From: JAHDHW01 sp965220465
GTDB taxonomy: Bacteria > Bacteroidota > Bacteroidia > Chitinophagales > Saprospiraceae
Length of the DNA stretch: 64,000 nt
Assembly (NCBI GenBank): GCA_965220465.1
Contig: CBDCPZ010000020.1
Span: 186,001-250,000 of the forward strand
Reading direction: 5' to 3'
Shown here: positions 53,662 to 62,291 of the stretch, in pieces
Layout: every line of letters starts with the position of its first letter
Numbering within the stretch: position 1 is the stretch's first letter
Made by a program: the position numbers and the translations under genes
The notes under the pieces: generated by a model
Seen by the model: the letters and a program-made list of their open reading frames with translations, nothing else
The model's database searches: none
What the model was told of the DNA's origin: nothing

Positions 53662-54243
53662 TTAGTTAACCATAATTTTCTCCAACATTTTTCTCAAAGT
53701 AGCTTTGGCCTTTGAAAGTTGTGATTTGGAGGTATTTACCTGAATATTCAATTGCGCTGCGATTTCCTTATGCGAATATCCTTCGATAACGTACATATTG
53801 AAAACAACACGATAGCCATCAGGTAACTTTTGAATTAATTTTGTCAATGCTTTTACATTCATTTTTGAAAAAACATTATCATCCGTTTGATATTCATCAG
53901 CAATACTTTCAATATCTTCACTCATCAGTAACCTTTTGTTTTTTCGAATATGCTGCAAAGCAATGTTGACAACCACCCGCCGCATCCAGGCTTCCAAAGG
54001 TCCCTGAAAACTAAACTGGTGCAAATCGGAGAATATCTTGATGAAGCCATCCTGAAGCATATCTTCAGCTTCAGAACGATCCTTTGCGTATCGCAAACAG
54101 ACTCTAAATAGCTGCACTTTGAACTTTTCGTACAAAGCTTTTTGAGCGTTACTTTCACGCTTTAGACAGCCACTGACCAGCATTTCATCCGATAATCCCA
54201 AGTTTCCGATTTGTTTGTCTCTATTCATTGGTGCAAATAACAT
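53662..54243 (-). CDS. ECF RNA polymerase sigma factor
   Basis: The protein has 193 residues from ATG 54243, or 188 from the ATG at 54228. Region 2 contains YAKDRSEAEDMLQDGFIKIF and GPLEAWMRRVVVNIALQHIR. Region 4 contains LPDGYRVVFNMYVIEGYSHK and EIAAQLNIQVNTSKSQLSKA. This is the sigma type usually paired with large membrane proteins that end in a beta-barrel, as here. A CAACC motif lies just upstream, suggesting autoregulation. If that motif is a -35 element, the shorter start is favoured. Confidence 0.94.
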   Translation of the reverse strand: MLFAPMNRDKQIGNLGLSDEMLVSGCLKRESNAQKALYEKFKVQLFRVCLRYAKDRSEAEDMLQDGFIKIFSDLHQFSFQGPLEAWMRRVVVNIALQHIRKNKRLLMSEDIESIADEYQTDDNVFSKMNVKALTKLIQKLPDGYRVVFNMYVIEGYSHKEIAAQLNIQVNTSKSQLSKAKATLRKMLEKIMVN

Positions 54244-54248
54244 CAGAA

Positions 54249-54259
54249 AGGTTGCCTGA
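54249..54259 (-). promoter_or_regulatory. CAACC motif, copy 3
   Basis: The minus strand reads TCAGGCAACCTTTCTGATGT directly ahead of the sigma gene. It matches the motif upstream of the PepSY-like gene at 51802-51814 over 13 consecutive bases. Confidence 0.42.
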
Positions 54260-54513
54260 TGATTGAGATTTTTTTATTGAGAAATAAATTCACTTTGGAA
54301 AGATTGCTCAATTTGACTTCAGTTGTTAATGAAAGTTTAAAAATCCGAAATTTTAATGCAGTAAAAAAGTATCACATTTAGCACAATTTTTAGGAGCATA
54401 AATCCTAGTTTCGTCGCATCTTTGCACTTTGTAAGTATAGGTTTTATACGAGCCTTAGTCGTAAAAATTGTTTGTTTAAATGATACAAGACTGGCTCTAA
54501 AATTTATTCAATC

Positions 54514-55512
54514 ATGAGAAAAACATTTTTTTGTATTGATGCGCATACCTGTGGAAACCCAGTCCGGCTCGTTGCCGGCGGAGGACCTGTTTTGGATGGT
54601 GAAAGCATGATGAAAAAACGTTTACATTTTCTAAAAGAGTACGACTGGATTCGGAAAGGTTTGATGTTTGAACCACGTGGCCACGATATGATGTCGGGAT
54701 CTATTTTGTATCCGCCGCATGATCCTGAAAACGACATCGGCGTGCTTTTTATCGAAACGAGTGGTTGCCTGCCAATGTGTGGTCATGGTACGATCGGCAC
54801 GGTTACAATTGCAATCGAAGAAAGTCTGGTTATTCCAAAAATACCTGGAAAATTGCGACTCGAAACGCCTGCCGGAATTGTAAAAATTGAATATCAGCAA
54901 GAGGGGCAAAAAGTAAAGTCTGTAAAACTGACTAACATTCCTTCTTTTTTGCATAGTGAAAACCTTGAGGTGGAATGTCCCGATTTGGGTACTTTGAAAG
55001 TTGATGTAGCTTATGGAGGAAATTTTTATGCGATTGTCGATCCGCAAACTAATTTTTCAGGATTAGAAAATTATACCGTTGGTGAATTGATTCAGTGGAG
55101 TCCTGTCATTCGAGATCGCCTTAATGATAAGTTCCGGTTTGTCCATCCTGAAAACGAAAACATCAATGGCTTGAGTCATTTGCTTTGGACCGGAAAAACC
55201 ATCTCTCCAAATGCTGATGCGCGAAATGCTGTTTTTTATGGTGACAAAGCAATTGACAGATCTCCCTGTGGCACAGGTACTTCCGCTCGTATGGCACAAT
55301 GGGCTGCTAAAGAGAAATTGAAAAAAGGCGATCAGTTTATCCATGAAAGTATCATCGGAAGTCAATTTGTGGGAAGGGTAGAGGATTTAACAAAATGCGG
55401 GGATTATTCGGCGATCATACCGAGCATCGAAGGTTGGGCAAAAATCACGGGTTATAATACGATTTTTATTGACGATGATGATCCTTATGCTTTTGGGTTT
55501 CAGGTTAAATAA
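54514..55512 (+). CDS. 4-hydroxyproline 2-epimerase (proline racemase family)
   Basis: The 332-residue protein keeps both catalytic cysteines of the racemase/epimerase class: Cys89 in GCLPMCGHGTIG and Cys252 in SPCGTGTSARMA. This excludes the trans-3-hydroxyproline dehydratase subtype, which has Thr in place of one of the cysteines. HTCGNPVRLVAGGGP at the start is the family signature. It would convert trans-4-hydroxy-L-proline to cis-4-hydroxy-D-proline. It is followed after 33 bp by the D-amino acid dehydrogenase that would use this product. Confidence 0.93.
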   Translation: MRKTFFCIDAHTCGNPVRLVAGGGPVLDGESMMKKRLHFLKEYDWIRKGLMFEPRGHDMMSGSILYPPHDPENDIGVLFIETSGCLPMCGHGTIGTVTIAIEESLVIPKIPGKLRLETPAGIVKIEYQQEGQKVKSVKLTNIPSFLHSENLEVECPDLGTLKVDVAYGGNFYAIVDPQTNFSGLENYTVGELIQWSPVIRDRLNDKFRFVHPENENINGLSHLLWTGKTISPNADARNAVFYGDKAIDRSPCGTGTSARMAQWAAKEKLKKGDQFIHESIIGSQFVGRVEDLTKCGDYSAIIPSIEGWAKITGYNTIFIDDDDPYAFGFQVK

Positions 55513-55545
55513 TTTTTTTGCTGATCAAACGAACCATTTTAAAAC

Positions 55546-56790
55546 ATGAAAACAACCATTATTGGCGGAGGAATTATTGGATTATGTTCAGCTTATTATC
55601 TTTCAGAAGCGGGTATCGATGTTGAAATAATCGATAAATCAGACTTTTCTGATGGTTGTTCTTTTGGCAATGCAGGGATGATCGTTCCAAGTCATTTTAT
55701 TCCGTTGGCGACACCGGGAGTGATTTCCAAAGGTTTGAAATGGATGTTCAATTCTAAAAGCCCATTTTATATCAAACCTCGTTTAAATCTAGAATTACTG
55801 CAATGGTTGTGGAAATTTTATCAATCTTGTTCAAAAGAAAAAGTCGACCAAGCTATCCCGGTCTTGCGTGATTATCATTTGTTAAGTAAACAATTGTATC
55901 AGGATTTAGCAAAAAATCCGGAACTGGATTTTTTGTATAAAGAAGTTGGCCTGTTGATGCTTTATAAAACTGCGAAAGCGGAAGAAGAAGAAAAAGAAAT
56001 AGCTGAACTGGCCAATGAAGTTGGCGTTGAAGCCAATATCTTAAACAGTGTTGAAGTTGAAAAATTGGAAACCGGTACTTCGACAAATGTTTTGGGAGGC
56101 ATTTATTATCCGGGCGATGCACATCTTAATCCAAATCGATTGATGGTTGGTTTGATTGAATATTTGAAAAAACGAGGAGTAAAATTACGGGATAAAACTT
56201 CAGTTACCGGTTTCAAATATCAAAACGACAAAGTCGAAGCGATTCTCACTGACAAAGCAGAGCGAATTCCAGTTGAAAACCTGGTTGTTGCAGGAGGAGC
56301 ATGGACTCCCAAAATATTGAATTTTTTAGGAATTAAAATGTTGCTTCAGGATGGAAAAGGTTATTCGATTACTTTAAAAAATGCTTCTGAAAATACAACT
56401 ATTCCAAGTCTTTTAGCAGAAGCCAAAGTAGCCATGACTCCGATGGGAAATGACCTTCGAATTGGCGGGACATTGGAAATCAGTAATCTTTCTTCCAAAA
56501 TAAATCTGTCAAGAATGGCTGGAATTCTTAAAGCAGTCCCCAAATATTACCCAAATTTAAAACCTGAAATGTCTCCAAAAGAAACGATCTGGCATGGCTT
56601 CCGGCCCTGCCCTCCGGATGGTTTACCGTACATGGGCCGTTCGAAAAAGTATAAAAATATGGTCATTGCAACAGGCCATGCGATGATGGGAGTTAGCTTG
56701 GGACCGGCATCAGGAAAGCTGGTCGCTGAAATCATACAACACGGTTCAACCTCAATTAATCTGACACTTATGGACCCAAATCGATTTTAG
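55546..56790 (+). CDS. FAD-dependent D-amino acid dehydrogenase, probable D-hydroxyproline dehydrogenase
   Basis: The 414-residue DAO-family protein begins with the dinucleotide motif TTIIGGGIIGLCSAYYLSEA and has GNAGMIVPSHFIPLATPG, then the C-terminal PPDGLPYMGRSKKYKNMVIA and ATGHAMMGVSLGPASGKLVA. It resembles DadA. Placed directly after the hydroxyproline epimerase, it probably oxidises cis-4-hydroxy-D-proline to 1-pyrroline-4-hydroxy-2-carboxylate, the substrate of the DHDPS-family enzyme at 43387. The electron acceptor is probably the respiratory chain, not oxygen. Confidence 0.9.
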   Translation: MKTTIIGGGIIGLCSAYYLSEAGIDVEIIDKSDFSDGCSFGNAGMIVPSHFIPLATPGVISKGLKWMFNSKSPFYIKPRLNLELLQWLWKFYQSCSKEKVDQAIPVLRDYHLLSKQLYQDLAKNPELDFLYKEVGLLMLYKTAKAEEEEKEIAELANEVGVEANILNSVEVEKLETGTSTNVLGGIYYPGDAHLNPNRLMVGLIEYLKKRGVKLRDKTSVTGFKYQNDKVEAILTDKAERIPVENLVVAGGAWTPKILNFLGIKMLLQDGKGYSITLKNASENTTIPSLLAEAKVAMTPMGNDLRIGGTLEISNLSSKINLSRMAGILKAVPKYYPNLKPEMSPKETIWHGFRPCPPDGLPYMGRSKKYKNMVIATGHAMMGVSLGPASGKLVAEIIQHGSTSINLTLMDPNRF

Positions 56791-56880
56791 GAATGGCGAA
56801 AAAATACAAACCTTTTTATTTCAATATTCCTTTCGTTCTTCGTTTCAAAAAATTCTATTAATTTAAAGCAAAAACAAAAT

Positions 56881-58278
56881 ATGTTTTCAACAAAGACTTA
56901 TGTCGAAAGACGAAAAATACTGAAAGAACAAGTTGGTTCGGGCGTTATTCTCCTTCTGGGAAATGAAGAGAGCAGCATGAATTATAAAGGTAATATCTAC
57001 CCTTTTAGGCAGGATAGCAGTTTCCTTTATTTTTTTGGTTTAAACCAGCCAATGCTCGCCGCGATCATCGATATTGATGAAAATGAAGAAATAATTTTTG
57101 GTGATGAGCTCACCCTTGATGACATCATCTGGACGGGTCCTCAAACTTCGATTTCGGATCAGGCAAGCCAGGTTGGAATTGCAAATACTCAGCCATTCAG
57201 CAAACTTTCTAAACTTATTAACAAAGTAAAAGGGCAGCACCGGAATGTTCATTATCTGCCGCCCTATCGTCCGGAGAATCAAATAAAACTGAGTTCATTG
57301 CTGGATATTCCTCTTGATATCATTCCGGAACATTATTCCAAAACCCTCGTCAATGCGGTTGTTCAACAAAGATCAATCAAATCGCAGGAGGAGTTGGATG
57401 AAATGGAAGATGCGGTCAATACTACGTTGAATATGCACATGACGGCCATGTACATGGCTAAAGCAGGAATGCGGGAAGCTGACCTTGCCGGGATGGTTCA
57501 AGGCGTTGCCGTTGCGGGCGGTGGAATGTTATCTTACCCCGTGATTTTAACGATAAACGGACAGACTTTGCACAATCATCATCATCACAATGAATTGAAA
57601 AGCGGCCAATTGGTTTTGGGAGATTTTGGCGCTGAAACCAGCATGTGCTACGCCGGAGATATTACGCGAACTTTTCCGGTTGATAAAAAATTTACAACAA
57701 AGCAAAAAGAGATTTATAATATTGTTCTGAAGGCAGAAACTGAGTGCATTGAAGCATTAAAACCTGGCGTCGCTTATCGTGATGTGCATCTTCAGGCCGC
57801 TAAAATTATAACTAACGGATTGAAAGATTTGGGAATAATGAAAGGCGATACAGACGAAGCGGTGGCTGCAGGTGCTCATGCTTTGTTTTTTCCTCATGGG
57901 CTTGGTCATATGATCGGATTAGATGTCCACGATATGGAAGATCTTGGGGAAGATTTTGTCGGTTATGATAATAAAATTAAAAGAAGCAGTCAATTTGGTT
58001 TAAAGTATTTGCGATTAGGAAAAGAGTTGAAAAAAGGAAATGTTTTGACGGTTGAACCTGGAATCTATTTTATTCCGGAATTGATCGATCAATGGCGTTC
58101 TGAAAAGAAATTTACTGAGTTTTTAAATTATCAAAAGATCGAATCGTACAAAGATTTTTCTGGTGTTCGAATTGAAGACGATGTTGCCATTACTAAAAAT
58201 GGGTATCAGATTTTGGGAAATCCGATTCCCAAAACTATTGAAGAAGTGGAAACAGTCCGCGAAGGCCATCCGGGTTAA
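56881..58278 (+). CDS. pepP: Xaa-Pro aminopeptidase (aminopeptidase P family)
   Basis: The 465-residue protein has an AMP_N domain (about 1-140) and a pita-bread metallopeptidase domain. Its ligands are Asp in LGDFGAETSMCYAGDITRTF (two aspartates), His in FPHGLGHMIGLDVHDME, Glu in TVEPGIYFIPE and Glu in GVRIEDDVAI. It removes residues in front of proline. Next to hydroxyproline catabolic genes it would help release amino acids from collagen-type peptides. No signal peptide is seen, so it acts in the cytosol. It lies 90 bp after the dehydrogenase. Confidence 0.94.
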   Translation: MFSTKTYVERRKILKEQVGSGVILLLGNEESSMNYKGNIYPFRQDSSFLYFFGLNQPMLAAIIDIDENEEIIFGDELTLDDIIWTGPQTSISDQASQVGIANTQPFSKLSKLINKVKGQHRNVHYLPPYRPENQIKLSSLLDIPLDIIPEHYSKTLVNAVVQQRSIKSQEELDEMEDAVNTTLNMHMTAMYMAKAGMREADLAGMVQGVAVAGGGMLSYPVILTINGQTLHNHHHHNELKSGQLVLGDFGAETSMCYAGDITRTFPVDKKFTTKQKEIYNIVLKAETECIEALKPGVAYRDVHLQAAKIITNGLKDLGIMKGDTDEAVAAGAHALFFPHGLGHMIGLDVHDMEDLGEDFVGYDNKIKRSSQFGLKYLRLGKELKKGNVLTVEPGIYFIPELIDQWRSEKKFTEFLNYQKIESYKDFSGVRIEDDVAITKNGYQILGNPIPKTIEEVETVREGHPG

Positions 58279-58330
58279 ATTTGTTGTTTTTAAAAATTAA
58301 TTTCCTTCGAATCGTGTTTAGGTTTAAAAT

Positions 58331-59059
58331 ATGTGTACCGTAACGTTTATACCAAAAGGAAACAATGATTTTATATTGACTCAGAATCGCGATGAGTCAC
58401 CAAACCGTTCTGCCCAAAAACTCGTGAAAATCAATCAAAATGGTAAAGAGTTGTTGTTTCCAAGAGATTCAGGAGCAGGAGGGACCTGGATTGCTGTCTC
58501 CGATTCAAATCAATTAGTATCTATTCTTAATGGTGCGTTTGCAAAACACAAACACCTTCCACCGTATCGGAAAAGCAGAGGAATTATGGCCTTGGAGTTT
58601 TTTGATTATTCCAATGCCGGACATTTTTTTAAGTCTTATAAATTTGAAGGGATCGAGCCTTTTACGATGCTTATTTTTGATGATGGAAGATTGTTTGACT
58701 TTCGTTGGGATGATCAATATAAGTTTATTGAAGAATTGGATATCACTCAAAAACATCTATGGGCATCTTCTACGCTTTATACCAAAGAAGCTAAAATGAA
58801 ACGAAATATTTGGTTTGAAGAATGGCAAAAAGGTCGGACAGATTATAGTCAATCAGCTATTTTGGATTTTCATCGAACAGCCGGAGATGGCGATCCGGAA
58901 AATGACCTAGTGATGAATCGTTCTAACAAAGTCCGGACTACAAGTATCACTTCAATTATTAACACGAACTCTAAGTTTGAAATGTATTACTCAGATCTTT
59001 TAAGCGGAAATGTTTTGGATGATAAAATAAATTTAACAAAAATTCCAAAATTGGATTAA
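58331..59059 (+). CDS. NRDE-family (TANGO2-like) protein
   Basis: The 242-residue protein begins MCTVTFIPKGNNDFILTQNR, with Cys2 as a possible N-terminal nucleophile after Met removal, followed by the name-giving NRDE motif. GAGGTWIAVSDSNQLVSILN is another family block. The family relates to Ntn-hydrolases and to TANGO2; its bacterial function is unclear. It lies 52 bp after pepP on the same strand. Confidence 0.9.
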   Translation: MCTVTFIPKGNNDFILTQNRDESPNRSAQKLVKINQNGKELLFPRDSGAGGTWIAVSDSNQLVSILNGAFAKHKHLPPYRKSRGIMALEFFDYSNAGHFFKSYKFEGIEPFTMLIFDDGRLFDFRWDDQYKFIEELDITQKHLWASSTLYTKEAKMKRNIWFEEWQKGRTDYSQSAILDFHRTAGDGDPENDLVMNRSNKVRTTSITSIINTNSKFEMYYSDLLSGNVLDDKINLTKIPKLD

Positions 59060-59080
59060 TCAAAAATTTTAGCTGCCTAC

Positions 59081-59635
59081 TTATTTTGCGATTCGATAAT
59101 TAAAATTGATTCCCCACAGCAGAATTGACCCTTCGCCAACAGGTTTTCCATTTTCAACGATATTTATTTCCCAGCCGAAAGCCAGGGTAGGAGTGATCGA
59201 CCATTTTTCATTGATCAAAAACAAGTAACCGGCAATTGCGGTGGGTTGTAAAACGACGATATTCGTTGTGCCAGAAACCGACGGACTATCCTGCCAGTCG
59301 ATTTTATTAAACCAAAGATCTGATCTCGCACCAAGAAAGAATTGTTTGTTTAGTGGCTTGAAATAATAGCGATAACCCAATGTAAATCCAAAACCTCCAC
59401 CTTCTTCATTTGCATGAACGCCCAAATCACGATGATCAACTAAATTGTAACCGACTCTGAAATCAAAACTTTGATGAGTCTTGAATCCAAATTCTCCACG
59501 GACTCCGAATAAAAAGCCGGTTGGATACTGCTGTACTTCAATCCCAAAAGAAGAATATTTTGAAGAAATTTCCTGGGCAAAGTTGGTTTTGTAAAACAGA
59601 AAAACAGAAAACAGAAGGAAGATTTTTTTGAGCAT
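59081..59635 (-). CDS. Outer-membrane-type beta-barrel protein, unknown function
   Basis: The 184-residue protein has a signal peptide (MLKKIFLLFSVFLFYKTNFA). Alternating strand patterns follow (IEVQQYPTGFLFGVRGEFGF; GGFGFTLGYRYYFKPLNKQF), and it ends LWGINFNYRIAK, suggesting a small barrel. There is no specific family match that I can name. It is divergent from the ATP-grasp gene across about 70 bp. Confidence 0.72.
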   Translation of the reverse strand: MLKKIFLLFSVFLFYKTNFAQEISSKYSSFGIEVQQYPTGFLFGVRGEFGFKTHQSFDFRVGYNLVDHRDLGVHANEEGGGFGFTLGYRYYFKPLNKQFFLGARSDLWFNKIDWQDSPSVSGTTNIVVLQPTAIAGYLFLINEKWSITPTLAFGWEINIVENGKPVGEGSILLWGINFNYRIAK

Positions 59636-59698
59636 AAGGCAAGAACTTTTTTATAAAGATAGTCCAAGCGAGGACAAATGATAGAAAGAAATATTCAT

Positions 59699-59706
59699 TA
59701 TCTTTG
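59699..59706 (+). promoter_or_regulatory. -7 element overlapping the ATP-grasp start region
   Basis: TATCTTTG is an exact TAnnTTTG match that abuts the ATG at 59707. If it is used, the transcript starts at about 59713, so translation would begin at the TTG at 59734. Confidence 0.45.
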
Positions 59707-60795
59707 ATGTTCTTATTTTTAAATCAGGGTGTTTTGAAGAAAAGATGGAACCGCTTTAAGAAAGCTACTTTTTTTGTAAAATTGACGAATTGGGAATACT
59801 GGCCGTCTTACATCGCCAATTTACCGGTAATTGGGTTTTGGCTATTTTTTGCTATTCGATCGAGAGCGTTATTTTTTTTTAGCGCTGTAAATCCTGTTAT
59901 CGAGACCGGAGGAGTTTTGGGAGAGTCCAAGATCAATATTCTCAATCGCATACCTAAATCGGTGCTCCCAAAAACCATTTTTGTCAAAAAAGAAAATGCG
60001 AAACCAGATTGGATTGCAGATCAGTTGCAAGTCTATGAAATTGATTTTCCGATTATTGCCAAACCCGATATTGGTGAGAGAGGATTTTTAGTGGAAAAAA
60101 TTGAAACCAAAAATGCTTTGGCAAGCTATTTAAAACAAATCAATACAAGTTTTATTATTCAGGAATTTGTTGATTTTCCTGAGGAATTAAGCGTGATGTA
60201 TCATCGGATGCCGAACACGAATAATGGCAAAATCACTTCTGTTTGTGTCAAGAAAACATTAAAAATTCGTGGAGATGGCGTTTCGACTATTGAGGAATTA
60301 ATGCAAGAATATCCGAGAGCGCGGTTTCAATTAAAACGTTTTTTGGAAAAGAAGGTTGACTTTTTAGGAAGGATTCCTGGAAACGATGAAATTATTGAGT
60401 TGGAACCAATTGGAAACCATTGCCGAGGAACTACTTTTTTAAACGGAAATCATCACATTGACCATCAATTGGTAGCAGTTTTTGATGAAATAGGTTTAGA
60501 AATGGATGATATTTATTACGGACGGTTTGACTTGAAATGTCGATCAATCGCCTCCTTAAAAGGCGGAAAAGATTTTAAAATATTGGAATTTAACGGCATT
60601 GCGAGCGAACCAGCCCATGTTTATGATCCGGAATATTCCACCTTGCAAGTTTATAAAGATATTTATGCCCACTGGAAAATTATTTATGAAATCAGCAAAG
60701 TGCAGCGGGCAAAGGGAATTGAATCCATGAATTTGAAGGAAGCTTTTGACAGTTATGTCACCTACTCCAAATACATGCGCACCGCGAAAAGTTAA
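59707..60795 (+). CDS. ATP-grasp-domain ligase-like protein
   Basis: The protein has up to 362 residues. The first 60 include a hydrophobic stretch (LPVIGFWLFFAIRSRALFFF) that may lie at the membrane. Residues about 105-320 form an ATP-grasp fold: FPIIAKPDIGERGFLVEKIE, SFIIQEFVDFPEELSVMYHR, and the metal-binding YYGRFDLKCRSI and ILEFNGIASEPAHVYDPEY. It resembles D-Ala-D-Ala ligase-like proteins conserved in this phylum; the amino or carboxyl substrate is unknown. The true start may be the TTG at 59734 because a promoter -7 element overlaps the ATG. Confidence 0.8.
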   Translation: MFLFLNQGVLKKRWNRFKKATFFVKLTNWEYWPSYIANLPVIGFWLFFAIRSRALFFFSAVNPVIETGGVLGESKINILNRIPKSVLPKTIFVKKENAKPDWIADQLQVYEIDFPIIAKPDIGERGFLVEKIETKNALASYLKQINTSFIIQEFVDFPEELSVMYHRMPNTNNGKITSVCVKKTLKIRGDGVSTIEELMQEYPRARFQLKRFLEKKVDFLGRIPGNDEIIELEPIGNHCRGTTFLNGNHHIDHQLVAVFDEIGLEMDDIYYGRFDLKCRSIASLKGGKDFKILEFNGIASEPAHVYDPEYSTLQVYKDIYAHWKIIYEISKVQRAKGIESMNLKEAFDSYVTYSKYMRTAKS

Positions 60796-60807
60796 TAATT
60801 TTTTTGA

Positions 60808-61419
60808 ATGAGTCTGACAGCCTACTTTTTTGTTGCTTTTGGAGTAAGTGCTTTGGGGTCGTTGCCCATCGGGATGATCACCTTGAAGGTGGCCGAAAAA
60901 TCGATACACGATGGTTATCGATCTGGCTTAATGGTTTCGATGGGAGCAACGGTGATAGAATTTTTATACACCTATATTGCGTTGATGAGCCTGGATTTTT
61001 TTGTGCAGGACATTAGTGTCAATTTGTATATCAATTTGATTGCGATGGCAATGTTTTTTGCTCTGGGCTTTTACCATCTTTTAAAAAAAACAAAGACTAT
61101 TCTGGTTGGTGATGGAGAATATAAAACTTTTGATTTTATCAAAGGAATTATGCTGGCGTCAATGAATATGCTGATTATTCCATTTTGGATTTTCTGGGCG
61201 GTTTGGTTGAAAAAGTATGGCTTTGATTTTTTATCAAACAATCAGATTTTGGTTTTTTCAATTGGCTCAGCATTAGGCGCTTTAGTTATTTTTATGCTGT
61301 ATTCCAGGCTGGGAAAGCTGGTTGTAAATAAAATTCAAAAAGTCTCTTTATATACCAACAAAGTCGTTGGGCTACTTTTTCTGCTTCTTGCTGTTTATCA
61401 ACTTATTCAACTTTTTTGA
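60808..61419 (+). CDS. LysE-family translocator
   Basis: The 203-residue protein has about six membrane helices. The N-terminal motif SALGSLPIGMITLKVAEKSIHDGY corresponds to the GPxxLL-type region of LysE/RhtB exporters (here shown by positions 12-34). It probably exports an amino acid or related metabolite. It starts 12 bp after the ATP-grasp gene, which suggests cotranscription. Its 3' end overlaps the convergent hydrolase by 17 bp. Confidence 0.82.
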   Translation: MSLTAYFFVAFGVSALGSLPIGMITLKVAEKSIHDGYRSGLMVSMGATVIEFLYTYIALMSLDFFVQDISVNLYINLIAMAMFFALGFYHLLKKTKTILVGDGEYKTFDFIKGIMLASMNMLIIPFWIFWAVWLKKYGFDFLSNNQILVFSIGSALGALVIFMLYSRLGKLVVNKIQKVSLYTNKVVGLLFLLLAVYQLIQLF

Positions 61420-62284
61420 GCAAATCCAAAATAGCTTCCTTTATCAATGGAGGTTTTGACCAAAGGATAAAATGATTGCTATTTTCTATCATTTTCATAT
61501 CGAAAGAAGAACTATTCACTAACATCTTCTTTGCAAAGTAAGCATTTTCTTTTGGCACCAATTTGTCGTTTTCTCCCTGTATGATTGTTACAGGAACAGT
61601 TATATTTTTCCATTCCTCCAACATCAACTCTAATTCTTCCCGAAGCGGAATGATCTCCTGGTTGCAAACGACCAAAGCAGGAGGCCCAAGCCATTGAAAT
61701 ATTTTCCAATTAAGTATTTTTCGCCAGCCGTTTGAAGGTTCCAATTCCGGAGAAATGGAAGGTGCAATCAACAGTACAGCATCAACGAGTTCCGGAAAAT
61801 CCATAGCTGTTTTTGCAATGGCCGGACCTCCGAACGAATGCCCGACCAAGATTATTTTATTTTGTTGAAAAGGTTTCAAAACTTCAGCAATCGCCTTCGC
61901 CTGACAGGAAAGACTGGATTCTGCTTTTCCAAAATCAGAGTATCCAAAACCCAAACGGTCGATTGAAATCAAAGTCGCGTTTTTACTTAATGCTGAATCC
62001 GACAAATAAAATTTGTAATCATTTAATGAGCCGGGAGAGCCATGCACAAAAACAATCACCGGAGCATCGGCATTTTGTCCAACTTGAAGATATTGAATGG
62101 ATTTGCCTTCAAATTCCTTTTGTTGAATCGAAGGTTTGATTTGTGTTTTTTCAAAAATGCTTTGCGCTAGTTTTTCAGGATTGTACCGAAATTTTGCCCA
62201 TTCCATTTGAATAGCAAAGAGGTAAATAATAAACAGGAAAAGAAGCCACATTCTTTTTTTGCGATACCACCTTCTTTGTGTCAT
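61403..62284 (-). CDS. Alpha/beta hydrolase
   Basis: The 293-residue protein has an N-terminal membrane helix (about 10-25). A hydrolase fold follows: VIVFVHGSPGSLNDYKFY with the oxyanion region, the nucleophile Ser in LVGHSFGGPAIAKTA, the acid in IQGENDKLVPKENA and His in IENSNHFILWSKP. The substrate is unknown. It follows the GlsA-like acyltransferase by 7 bp, so it may act on lipids. Confidence 0.88.
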   Translation of the reverse strand: MTQRRWYRKKRMWLLFLFIIYLFAIQMEWAKFRYNPEKLAQSIFEKTQIKPSIQQKEFEGKSIQYLQVGQNADAPVIVFVHGSPGSLNDYKFYLSDSALSKNATLISIDRLGFGYSDFGKAESSLSCQAKAIAEVLKPFQQNKIILVGHSFGGPAIAKTAMDFPELVDAVLLIAPSISPELEPSNGWRKILNWKIFQWLGPPALVVCNQEIIPLREELELMLEEWKNITVPVTIIQGENDKLVPKENAYFAKKMLVNSSSFDMKMIENSNHFILWSKPPLIKEAILDLLKKVE

Positions 62285-62291
62285 GAAGTGG

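Noticed and set aside
54514..55512. trans-3-hydroxyproline dehydratase
   Set aside because: The protein has both catalytic cysteines (89 and 252); the dehydratase class has Thr at one of the two positions.
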